A DNA stretch of 40,875 bases from NCBI GenBank assembly GCA_003599595.1, contig QZIP01000006.1, positions 1 through 40,875 on the forward strand. The letters run 5' to 3'. The stretch's first letter is position 1. Every line of letters starts with the position of its first letter. The notes under the pieces were generated by a model. That model worked only from the letters and a program-made list of their open reading frames with translations, was not told where the DNA came from and did no database searches. Positions 25,151-31,329 of the stretch are shown here, piece after piece. This stretch comes from Candidatus Parcubacteria bacterium (GTDB lineage Bacteria; Patescibacteriota; Microgenomatia; Levybacterales; GWA1-39-11). The position numbers and the translations under genes were made by a program.

Positions 25151-26592
25151 TGAGAAGAGAAAATGCTCCCATTCAAAATGTATTAGGTTTGCTACCATCT
25201 GAAATGAATCCTGAAATAGGTAGTAGAAGAGAGGTATTACAGCCACCCTTCTCTTCATCTCTTAATCCTCCATGTTTCTATGAGTTTTCTCAAGAGATGG
25301 AATTGTCCCTTGAACTTATACAGATTATGGAAAAGATAGCAGAGATGAGAGGTGAAGAGGGTATGGAAGTGTTTTTCAGCATAGAGGGAATGGATAAATA
25401 TGTTGCTAAAATGATTTATGAAATACAAGAAAAGCCCCAAGAAAGGCACTTTTTGGTAATAATGGGCGGGACAGGAGCAGGTAAAGAAGCTCTGGGAAGT
25501 GGAATAATTCAAGTATTTAATCAGGTTCTTGCTCCGCTTTTAGAAGAAAAAGAAGCAAGGTTAATGTTGAAATATATGTCAAATTCAGACTCATTGAAAA
25601 ATGCCCAGGAAGTGGGTCAAATGCCCCAAGACAAATGGGTAAATGAAGTTCCGCCGGAGGATTTGCCAAAATACACGCAGGCGGGCACAGATCAGATGGT
25701 GAACGCAGTACAATGGCTTCAAGAAATGCCCGGAAAAGATAAAAAAGGTAAGACAGTTACTGCGGTTGGAATATATGAGGTTTTAGGTATAACAGATGCT
25801 CATCCTGAAGATCCAAATGACTTCTCTTTCCCTCGGTTTGCAGAAGGAAAGATGCCCATAAAACTAAATATGGGAGGAGGACTTGTTCAGATGTTGGCAA
25901 ATGAAGTTCCTGAAAATCATCATGTTATTGCCTTAACTTCAGATTTAAACGTAATCATGAAAGCAGCAGCTATACGGGGATTTATAGAAGAAGCATACAA
26001 AATGTATAAAAGTGGAAATTTTACAGATAGAGACTTAAAACTTACGCTTTCTTTATTAGAAGAGTTGGGAATGAAAATAGATGATCCTAACATTACGATA
26101 GAGGATCTTGTTAAAAGCAATGGAGGAAGAGATGTTGCGCAGATAGTCTACGGTGCAATAGATCAAGTGTTAATTAGGTTTTTGCCTGAGATACTGTGGG
26201 AATGTTCTGATGAAACAAGGCTTAAATTCGCAAAGGCCACAGAAAGAAAAAGAATCACGTCAAAATATCTTGAGAAAAACCCAGAGGTTAGAAAGGAATT
26301 AGAAAGAGGGTATATGATGATTTTATTGAGAAGTTGGGGAATAAGTGAACACAATGTATTTATAGGAGAAAACAATGAAATTAGTGTTAATAAAGAAACA
26401 GAACCAAAAGAGAAAGGTGGTAAAAGGAGAGAAGAAGGAAAAATAACAAGAACACATAAAAGGGGTTTAATTAAAAAACTTGCCTTCCCCCCACCTTGGA
26501 AAAGGGAAAAAGATATGAGAAGGTGGCAAAGACAAAGAAAAAAAACCAATCCAACTCAACTAAATGGCTTACACGGAGAATTTTATATATAA
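25147..26592 (+). CDS. P-loop NTP-binding protein of unknown function, coupled to the histidine kinase
   Basis: The family was not recognised. The 481-residue product has a clear Walker A (MGGTGAGKEALGSG, about residues 111-124) and a possible Walker B-like strand (HHVIALTSDLN). A helical middle and a very basic C-terminal tail (KRGLIKKLAFPPPWKREKDMRRWQRQRKK) follow, which could bind nucleic acid or membrane. The P-loop neighbourhood resembles nucleotide or adenylate-type kinases more than AAA machines. It is translationally coupled to the histidine kinase, so it may be an effector or signal input of that system; this is inference from context. Confidence 0.8.
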   Translation: MMRRENAPIQNVLGLLPSEMNPEIGSRREVLQPPFSSSLNPPCFYEFSQEMELSLELIQIMEKIAEMRGEEGMEVFFSIEGMDKYVAKMIYEIQEKPQERHFLVIMGGTGAGKEALGSGIIQVFNQVLAPLLEEKEARLMLKYMSNSDSLKNAQEVGQMPQDKWVNEVPPEDLPKYTQAGTDQMVNAVQWLQEMPGKDKKGKTVTAVGIYEVLGITDAHPEDPNDFSFPRFAEGKMPIKLNMGGGLVQMLANEVPENHHVIALTSDLNVIMKAAAIRGFIEEAYKMYKSGNFTDRDLKLTLSLLEELGMKIDDPNITIEDLVKSNGGRDVAQIVYGAIDQVLIRFLPEILWECSDETRLKFAKATERKRITSKYLEKNPEVRKELERGYMMILLRSWGISEHNVFIGENNEISVNKETEPKEKGGKRREEGKITRTHKRGLIKKLAFPPPWKREKDMRRWQRQRKKTNPTQLNGLHGEFYI

Positions 26593-26605
26593 CCTTAACT
26601 GTCCT

Positions 26606-27277
26606 TTACTCCTTAATCATATATCCAAACCCTCTTACTGATTTGATCAGATTCTTTTCATAGCCGGAATCCACTTTTTTTCTGATATATCCCATATACA
26701 CATCTACAACTCTCGTCTCAATATCAGGCGAATAAAGCCAGATTCTGTTTAATATCATCTCACGGGTTAGTATCCTGCCTTTGTTGTGCATTAAGTATTC
26801 AAGAAGCCTAAATTCTCTGGGAGTTAGTTGAATAAGTTTTCCATCCCTTTTTACCTCAAGGGTTTGTTTGTCAAGCTCTAGATTTCCAACTTTAAGCTTT
26901 GAACTATCGCTTTCCGGCTGCCTAAGTCTTGCTTTGATTCTTGCCAGAAGCTCATCTGCAACAAATGGCTTTGTAATATAATCATCTGCTCCAATATCAA
27001 ACCCATGAACAATATCTGCCACCTGATCCTTTGCTGTTAATATTATCACAGGAAGTTTTGGAAATTTTTTTCTCAGCTCCATACACACTGCTTCCCCACT
27101 CATATTAGGAAGCCCTAGATCTAACACCACAAGGTCAGGTTCAAGTTTTTTAACCAGATTTAAAGCCGCAATTCCATCAGGGGAAGATTGTACGGCATAT
27201 CCATTGTCTAAAAGGAGTTCTCTGATATAACTTTGGACGCTGTTGTCGTCTTCTACAACTAAAATTGTATTAGCCAT
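26606..27277 (-). CDS. OmpR/PhoB-family response regulator
   Basis: The 223-residue protein has a receiver domain with the acidic pair VVEDDN, phospho-acceptor Asp in VVLDLGLP (about residue 52), Thr in ILTAKD and Lys in TKPF. A winged-helix DNA-binding domain follows (ELDKQTLEVKRDGKLIQLTPREFRLLEYL). It converges on the GAF-GAF kinase operon with a 13-bp gap and is its likely partner. The track start at 27289 overlaps the TATAAT box, so the ATG at 27277 is preferred. Confidence 0.95.
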   Translation of the reverse strand: MANTILVVEDDNSVQSYIRELLLDNGYAVQSSPDGIAALNLVKKLEPDLVVLDLGLPNMSGEAVCMELRKKFPKLPVIILTAKDQVADIVHGFDIGADDYITKPFVADELLARIKARLRQPESDSSKLKVGNLELDKQTLEVKRDGKLIQLTPREFRLLEYLMHNKGRILTREMILNRIWLYSPDIETRVVDVYMGYIRKKVDSGYEKNLIKSVRGFGYMIKE

Positions 27278-27287
27278 TATGATGACC

Positions 27288-27346
27288 ATTATAGCAAATT
27301 CTTACAATTGATCAATACCTTCGGAAACTTTCTTTCATAATTCTTA
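27288..27346 (-). promoter_or_regulatory. Response-regulator promoter with TAAGAATT boxes
   Basis: On the minus strand, TATAAT (27293-27288) lies 10 nt before the ATG at 27277. TAAGAAT occurs at 27304-27298 and again at 27346-27340, 42 bp apart (about four helical turns). The motif also occurs before the kinase gene, suggesting auto-regulation. The rest of 27347-27519 shows no gene. Confidence 0.45.
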
Positions 27347-27519
27347 CTTTTTAAAAAATTTAAGATTAATTGATTCGAAGCCCCAAATGATACACGGGAA
27401 TATCACTCCCCTTCATCTCTTTCTATCCTGTTTCTTACAATCTTTTAGTTAAAATATCAATCCAAGCAAACATTATTAAAAACTAAATAGTTTAGGAAGT
27501 TTATTATTTCAAAAATATT

Positions 27520-27726
27520 TTAAAATCTTTCCTTAGACATTCTTCCTTGACCTTCTATGGTGGATAATGTATTTAAAACTTCCTCAATATGTGTGACATC
27601 TGGAAGAATAAATTCAACACCTAGCTCCTTTGCCTCTTCCCCGTTCATTAGACCGCTTAGAACTGCAATTGGCCTCCTTGTAACAGGGTGTAACCTTAGA
27701 AGAAGGTTAATCCCACAAATACTCAA
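27520..27726 (-). pseudogene. C-terminal remnant of a response-regulator receiver domain
   Basis: The 68-residue frame opens at a TTG and reads like the second half of a receiver domain: GINLLLRLHP (after the missing phospho-Asp), PIAVLSGLMNGEEAKELGVEFILPD and IEEVLNTL. The N-terminal half with the acidic pair and Asp is absent, and the position normally holding Lys-Pro is not conserved. The break coincides with a perfect 28-bp palindrome immediately upstream. It probably makes no functional protein. Confidence 0.55.
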
Positions 27727-27727
27727 A

Positions 27728-27755
27728 TGCTTTGATGATTTAAATCATCAAAGCA
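27728..27755. repeat. Perfect 28-bp palindrome (TTTGATGATTTAAATCATCAAA core)
   Basis: The sequence is fully self-complementary about 27741/27742. A diverged copy (ttgctttgatga...tcattaaagcaa) lies at 30123-30152. The palindrome supplies the stop codon of the P-loop kinase gene and marks the broken edge of the receiver-domain remnant, so it looks like an inserted short repeat. Confidence 0.75.
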
Positions 27756-28287
27756 AAATAAATAAACCTTTATCGTTTTGAATAAGCTGAAATAAATTTG
27801 AAGCGTCTTCTTCAGGAGAGTTAATATTTTCATAAACATATCCCGGCCAACTCTTAACTTCATCCCGGTCTCTTTGATCTTTTTCTAAATCAATAAGCGA
27901 ATGCGGTCCCCGTTTGTGAAGTCTCTGTTTTCTTAAAGATATTGGAATGCTTAGATGAAAAAGATAAACTGAACAATTTATTTTTACTTTTTCAACAAAA
28001 GCAATCACATTCTCCTTTGTTAAAAATCTTTCACCAATAGCAATTACTATAAAGTTTTCTTGAAGATATTTGTTGATGTCCTGGGCAAAATTTATTCTTG
28101 CATTTAATTGATCCTCTTTTTCTCTTTCTTTGTCCTCCCAAACCCAAGAAGGATTGAATTCCTCAACATAAGTATCTAAATCCAAAAGTACAGCCCTTTG
28201 TTCAAGTTTTTGAAATTTTTCAACAAGCAAATTTCCTAAAGTATTTTTTCCAGAAGCTGGTCCACCATCAATTAATATCAATTTCAT
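27748..28287 (-). CDS. P-loop kinase-like protein
   Basis: The 179-residue protein starts MKLILIDGGPASGKNTLG, a Walker A of the small-kinase type. DLDTYVEEF follows, then a basic lid-like region (RKQRLHKRGPHSLIDLEKDQRDRDE). This resembles uridine-kinase, adenylylsulfate-kinase or zeta-toxin-like folds, but the substrate cannot be named. TATAAA lies 8 nt before the ATG. Its stop codon falls inside the 28-bp palindrome, so the native C-terminus may have been altered. Confidence 0.7.
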   Translation of the reverse strand: MKLILIDGGPASGKNTLGNLLVEKFQKLEQRAVLLDLDTYVEEFNPSWVWEDKEREKEDQLNARINFAQDINKYLQENFIVIAIGERFLTKENVIAFVEKVKINCSVYLFHLSIPISLRKQRLHKRGPHSLIDLEKDQRDRDEVKSWPGYVYENINSPEEDASNLFQLIQNDKGLFILL

Positions 28288-28372
28288 ACAATATTTTTAT
28301 AAGTCTTCTTATCTGAAAGTTGTGTAGCTTCTCCAGGTCATTGTAACAAAAGTTTATATTTTCTATCTTAAA

Positions 28373-28870
28373 TCATTTTATATATTGATATATTCCGTAC
28401 GAAAAAATTCCCTTATTGTGCTTTGCATTTATTATAAATGGTAACTCAAAAACGTCTTGTAGAAAATCTGTAGTATCGCGGGTCATTAAGCAGATATTTT
28501 GCTTATACTGTATTAACATTGAACCTAACATTAAATCCGTAACATCAAGAGCGGTTCCATCAATTCCATACTCGCGGATTAGTTTAAAAGTCAGATCAAA
28601 GTTTTCAGGTAAAACTGGAATTGTTACATCTATTATGTCGTTAATTAGCTTCTCCTTTTCCTTGTATTTATTGGCACTGGCAGATCCTTTTAGCAGTTCG
28701 TATTTAACAAAATTTATTGTAGTAAGGGTTACATCTGCCTTTTTTAACTCGTTAAAAAAGCTTCTAAAAACAGTATGTTGATTTGCAGCATCTCTAAATA
28801 TATTAGTATCTAGTAGAAGGTGTTTGTTTTTAAGAAAGGCAATAAGGGAGGGAGGATATATTATCTCCAT
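28373..28870 (-). CDS. PIN-domain ribonuclease, probable toxin
   Basis: The 165-residue protein has the PIN acidic residues in order: Asp in LLLDTNIF, Glu in VKYELLKG, Asp in DVTDLMLG and Asp in MTRDTTDF. These would hold the metal ions of a VapC-like RNase. It overlaps the upstream small gene by about 41 nt in another frame, a typical toxin-antitoxin arrangement. Confidence 0.82.
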   Translation of the reverse strand: MEIIYPPSLIAFLKNKHLLLDTNIFRDAANQHTVFRSFFNELKKADVTLTTINFVKYELLKGSASANKYKEKEKLINDIIDVTIPVLPENFDLTFKLIREYGIDGTALDVTDLMLGSMLIQYKQNICLMTRDTTDFLQDVFELPFIINAKHNKGIFSYGIYQYIK

Positions 28871-28991
28871 ATTTTAATCTCTTTTCATTCAAGTACTTCT
28901 CTTCTTCCTCCAGGCTTTTTCTAACTTTTTTTGCTACTTTGGCAAATTCCTTCTCATTAATTAATTTTTTGCTTTTTGCTTTAGGCAACAT
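28830..28991 (-). CDS. Putative antitoxin of the PIN toxin
   Basis: The 53-residue product is Lys/Glu-rich and helical (MLPKAKSKKLINEKEFAKVAKKVRK). The track begins at 29012, but the ATG at 28991 is preferred because GAGGAG lies about 8 nt upstream and the earlier ATG touches the -10 box. It precedes and overlaps the PIN gene. No DNA-binding domain is obvious in such a short protein. Confidence 0.65.
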   Translation of the reverse strand: MLPKAKSKKLINEKEFAKVAKKVRKSLEEEEKYLNEKRLKYGDNISSLPYCLS

Positions 28992-29012
28992 ATTTTTTTC
29001 TCCTCTCTTCAT

Positions 29013-29033
29013 ATTATAGACATACTATATAAT
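29013..29033 (-). promoter_or_regulatory. Promoter with overlapping inverted repeat for the toxin-antitoxin pair
   Basis: TATAAT (29018-29013, minus strand) and a TTGACA about 15 nt upstream form a promoter with a short spacer. ATTATAG-acata-CTATAtAAT is an inverted repeat covering the -10, suitable as an autoregulatory operator. Confidence 0.45.
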
Positions 29034-29122
29034 TGTCAATATTGTGTTAAAGATATGTAATATAAATATTAGAAAACCTAGTAATTAAGGCTAAATTTTA
29101 GTAGAATATAAACACTTTCTAT

Positions 29123-29179
29123 TGCGGGGTCGTCTAATGGTCCGCCAGAGGCGGGATTTCGCCAAAGGCGAATAGGACA
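29123..29179 (+). pseudogene. Truncated tRNA-Gln copy split by a palindromic insert
   Basis: TGCGGGGTCGTCTAATGGT (29123-29141) is identical to the first 19 nt of the intact tRNA-Gln, and TAGGACA (29173-29179) continues its D-arm. Between them sits a 31-nt insert of two small hairpins, CCGCC-aga-GGCGG and TTCGCC-aaa-GGCGAA. Homology ends before the anticodon stem. A promoter-like TAGAAT lies upstream. Confidence 0.7.
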
Positions 29180-29253
29180 TGAAGAATTGGTACGTTTACT
29201 TATTAAGTTAAAAGTTGTACGGAAGCAAGGAGAAAGGAAAAATATTTGATCAA

Positions 29254-29324
29254 TGCGGGGTCGTCTAATGGTAGGACACGACACTCTGAATGTCGGTATT
29301 GGGGTTCGAATCCCTGCCCCGCAG
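29254..29324 (+). tRNA. tRNA-Gln (anticodon CUG)
   Basis: The 71-nt sequence folds as a tRNA. It has a 7-bp acceptor TGCGGGG/CCCCGCA with U1-A72 typical of tRNA-Gln, and a D-arm GTC..GAC. The anticodon stem CGACA/TGTCG carries loop CTCTGAA (anticodon CTG), and the T-arm has loop TTCGAAT with two wobble pairs. The discriminator is G73 and CCA is not encoded, so the CCA enzyme (2836-4233) is required. Confidence 0.93.
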
Positions 29325-29670
29325 CTCGTCTTTCGCTAAAGCTACAGACGATCTATGCATTACGTTTATATACTGAAAAGTTCAAAATCCACCACCCTAT
29401 ATTATGGTTATACTGCTGATTTAAAGAAAAGGATCAAAGAGCATAATGATGGAAAATCAAGTTATACAAAACCATTAATTCCATGGAAACTTGTCTGGTA
29501 CTGTGCTTTTCCAAATGAAAAACAAGCAAAAGATTTTGAACTTTATCTAAAAAGTGGGTCAGGTAAAGCTTTCACTTATAAAAGATTAGTAATGTAGTCT
29601 TAGCGAAAGATGATTTGAGGATAATTTAAGGTGCTCTGAAGTTTTAACGAAAGACACCCTGCCCCGCAGC
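29312..29670. mobile_element. GIY-YIG cassette inserted at the tRNA-Gln 3' end
   Basis: CCCTGCCCCGCAGC, the 3' end of the tRNA, is repeated at 29312-29325 and 29657-29670, bracketing a GIY-YIG gene like attachment-site duplications. Just inside, CTCGTCTTTCGCTAAAGCTAC (29325-29345) is an inverted match to GTAGTCTTAGCGAAAGATGAT (29594-29614). No integrase is present, so the mover is unknown. Confidence 0.6.
29355..29597 (+). CDS. GIY-YIG nuclease domain protein (first copy)
   Basis: The 80-residue protein is a single-domain GIY-YIG nuclease of the small UvrC-N-like (COG2827-type) group. It has YVYILKS, the signature LYYGYTADLKKRIKEHN and the conserved Glu region KDFELYLKSGSG. The first half-motif reads YVY and the second YYG, as in this group. 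Lying between a tRNA-end duplication and inverted repeats, it may be a mobile passenger or homing-type gene. Confidence 0.88.
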   Translation: MHYVYILKSSKSTTLYYGYTADLKKRIKEHNDGKSSYTKPLIPWKLVWYCAFPNEKQAKDFELYLKSGSGKAFTYKRLVM

Positions 29671-29679
29671 CGATTCGAC

Positions 29680-29806
29680 TCACTGCGCTCGCTCACGGCT
29701 ATAGCCGCATTATTTAACATACTAAAAATGTAGGAAAAGTTTCGATTCAATATGAGTTGAATCGTCCTGAGCGAATGGTGAGCAGAGTTGAACCAGAGTC
29801 GAAGGA
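29680..29806. repeat. Cluster of short palindromic repeats
   Basis: Three motifs occur in a row. The first is a CACTGCGCTCGCTCACGG word with flanking GCCG/CGGC. The second is a CGATTCAA-tatgag-TTGAATCG hairpin (29743-29764). The third is a CCTGAGCGAATGGTGAGCAGAG...GAGTCGAAGG element of a type seen dispersed in many environmental genomes. They fill the space between the two GIY-YIG genes and carry no gene. Confidence 0.6.
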
Positions 29807-29817
29807 AGTTATTAACC

Positions 29818-30069
29818 ATGTCATATTTTGTCTATATTCTCCGTACATCTTCAAATACTCTTTATATTGGTCAGACAAATAATTTAGAAAAAAGAGTAAA
29901 AGAGCATAAAGCTAAAACATCAAAATCATCTAGATATGTTAGGTCATTTCCATCTTTTGAATTGGTATATTTAGAAACCTATTCAACTAGAAAAGAAGCT
30001 ATGCAAAGAGAACATCAACTTAAAAATTGGACAAAAGCAAAAAAAGAGGCTTTAATTAATGGAGATTGA
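29818..30069 (+). CDS. GIY-YIG nuclease domain protein (second copy)
   Basis: The 83-residue protein has YFVYILRTS, LYIGQTNNLEKRVKEHK and a Glu-containing EAMQREHQLKNWTKAKK tail. It is clearly related to, but diverged from, the gene at 29355. The track start at 29788 reads through a dispersed repeat, so ATG 29818 is preferred. Such proteins are often encoded in multiple copies next to repeats; their cellular role is not established. Confidence 0.88.
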   Translation: MSYFVYILRTSSNTLYIGQTNNLEKRVKEHKAKTSKSSRYVRSFPSFELVYLETYSTRKEAMQREHQLKNWTKAKKEALINGD

Positions 30070-30122
30070 AATTACTAAAAAAACTTTAGATAAGAACTTA
30101 AAAGAAGGTTAAATCCTCACAA

Positions 30123-30152
30123 TTGCTTTGATGACTCAAATCATTAAAGCAA
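30123..30152. repeat. Diverged copy of the TTGCTTTGATGA palindrome
   Basis: ttgctttgatgactcaaatcattaaagcaa is an imperfect version of the perfect palindrome at 27728-27755. Confidence 0.6.
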
Positions 30153-30180
30153 AGAAGGACAAAATATAAGAAGTTTTCCC

Positions 30181-30229
30181 TAGGTTGCCTAGCTGGACAA
30201 CCTCCCAGGTTGCACACAGGTTGCACAAA
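30181..30229. repeat. REP-like end of a second RAYT-type family (copy A)
   Basis: The order GGTTGCCTAGCTGGACAACCT, CCC, AGGTTGCACAC, AGGTTGCAC mirrors the RAYT right end GGTGACCTAGCTAAGACACCT, CCA, AGGTGTAC, AGGTGTAC. The stem words differ in a paired way. No transposase of this second family is in the window. The rest of 30070-30285 is non-coding. Confidence 0.6.
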
Positions 30230-30285
30230 TTTGACAAGGAAGATATTTGGTAGAATGTGGATGTTGAAAAATAAAATAAGAAAGT

Positions 30286-30612
30286 TTATTTATCATCTCC
30301 TTTACTATTTAAAGCTTCGGGTTCAACCATTAGTACAAAAGATTTTTCTTTGGCAATAGGTCGATGCCTTAATCCTTTTGGGATCACCGTCCCTTGTCCA
30401 GCCTTAAGGTTTATATCACCTTCCTCCGTTTCAATTATGATTTCGCCCTTATAAATAAGGAAAAATTCGTCTTCATTTTCATGAACATGCCAATGATATT
30501 CTCCCTCAAAAATAGCTACTCTTAAAACCTGACCATTAAATTCTGCTACATCAACTGGTGACCAAGCTTTATCAATTTGTTGTTCTATTTCATCTAAGCT
30601 AATTTTTTTCAT
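30286..30612 (-). CDS. Small cupin-domain protein
   Basis: The 108-residue single-domain cupin has both conserved motifs. The first is EYHWHVHENEDEFFLIYKGE (two His and Glu as metal ligands). The second is GQGTVIPKGLRHRP with a further His. It could bind a divalent metal and act as an isomerase, dioxygenase or sensor; the substrate is unknown. The divergent methyltransferase start is 111 nt away. Confidence 0.88.
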   Translation of the reverse strand: MKKISLDEIEQQIDKAWSPVDVAEFNGQVLRVAIFEGEYHWHVHENEDEFFLIYKGEIIIETEEGDINLKAGQGTVIPKGLRHRPIAKEKSFVLMVEPEALNSKGDDK

Positions 30613-30723
30613 GGATCAATTTTATTTTACCAAATAGTTACTAATTTTATTGTAACAAACGAATAGCTGAAAGACAAAATCCTATAGTTTGAGATTTTAC
30701 TCACTTTTTGCTAAAATACATTC

Positions 30724-31329
30724 ATGTCTGAACGATTTCTAAATAGGTTTATACCAGAGAAACAATGCGTGCCAGGTCTTCCTTGCACTGAAAATGTTAC
30801 TTATAGGGCTAGCTATAGTTACGTGGAGTATTTACTTTGGAAATGGAAAGGACAGAATGGTGTTGTTAATTTGAATTCATTGCAAGAAGCACGTGTGCTT
30901 GACTTAGGTTGTGGTACGGTAGAAAATGGGATAAAATTCAGAGGCAGTTCTACTCCTTGTTTCTGTCATATAACTGCGCTCGCAGGAGCGTATACTGTTG
31001 GGGTGGATAGTCAAAAACCACTTCACGGAGAAGCTAAGTGGTTTAATTTTGCTCAAGCAGATTTAGTTGACATCATTTTAAACAAAGGTCTTCAGAATAT
31101 CCCAGCAATTAAAGGGAAAACTTTTGATATTATAACCGCCAAATGTCTACTCGGAGATTTGATTGACCCTAATATATTATTTAGACTACATAGGTTAGGT
31201 ATCGATTCTGAAGATTTTGAGCAATCATTGCTTTCCCAAACCAGGGATCTACTCGATTTAGATGGTATTATTGCAATAAATTCACGTTGTTTTAGACAAG
31301 AAGGCTCTGACTTAATTGAGACTTTTTAA
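30724..31329 (+). CDS. Class I SAM-dependent methyltransferase-like protein
   Basis: The 201-residue protein has the SAM-binding motif ARVLDLGCGTVENG (about residues 55-68), an acidic strand end TVGVDS, and FDIITAKCLLGD in the motif III/IV position. The C-terminus is short and divergent. The substrate is unknown. TAAAAT lies 6 nt before the ATG. The gene sits between two copies of the GGTTGCAC repeat, which suggests movement as cargo, and its end overlaps the degraded recombinase frame on the other strand. Confidence 0.65.
   Translation: MSERFLNRFIPEKQCVPGLPCTENVTYRASYSYVEYLLWKWKGQNGVVNLNSLQEARVLDLGCGTVENGIKFRGSSTPCFCHITALAGAYTVGVDSQKPLHGEAKWFNFAQADLVDIILNKGLQNIPAIKGKTFDIITAKCLLGDLIDPNILFRLHRLGIDSEDFEQSLLSQTRDLLDLDGIIAINSRCFRQEGSDLIETF

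Noticed and set aside
29078-29284. 68-residue minus-strand ORF across the tRNA locus
   Set aside because: It is antisense to the tRNA-Gln gene and its partial copy and has no coding character.
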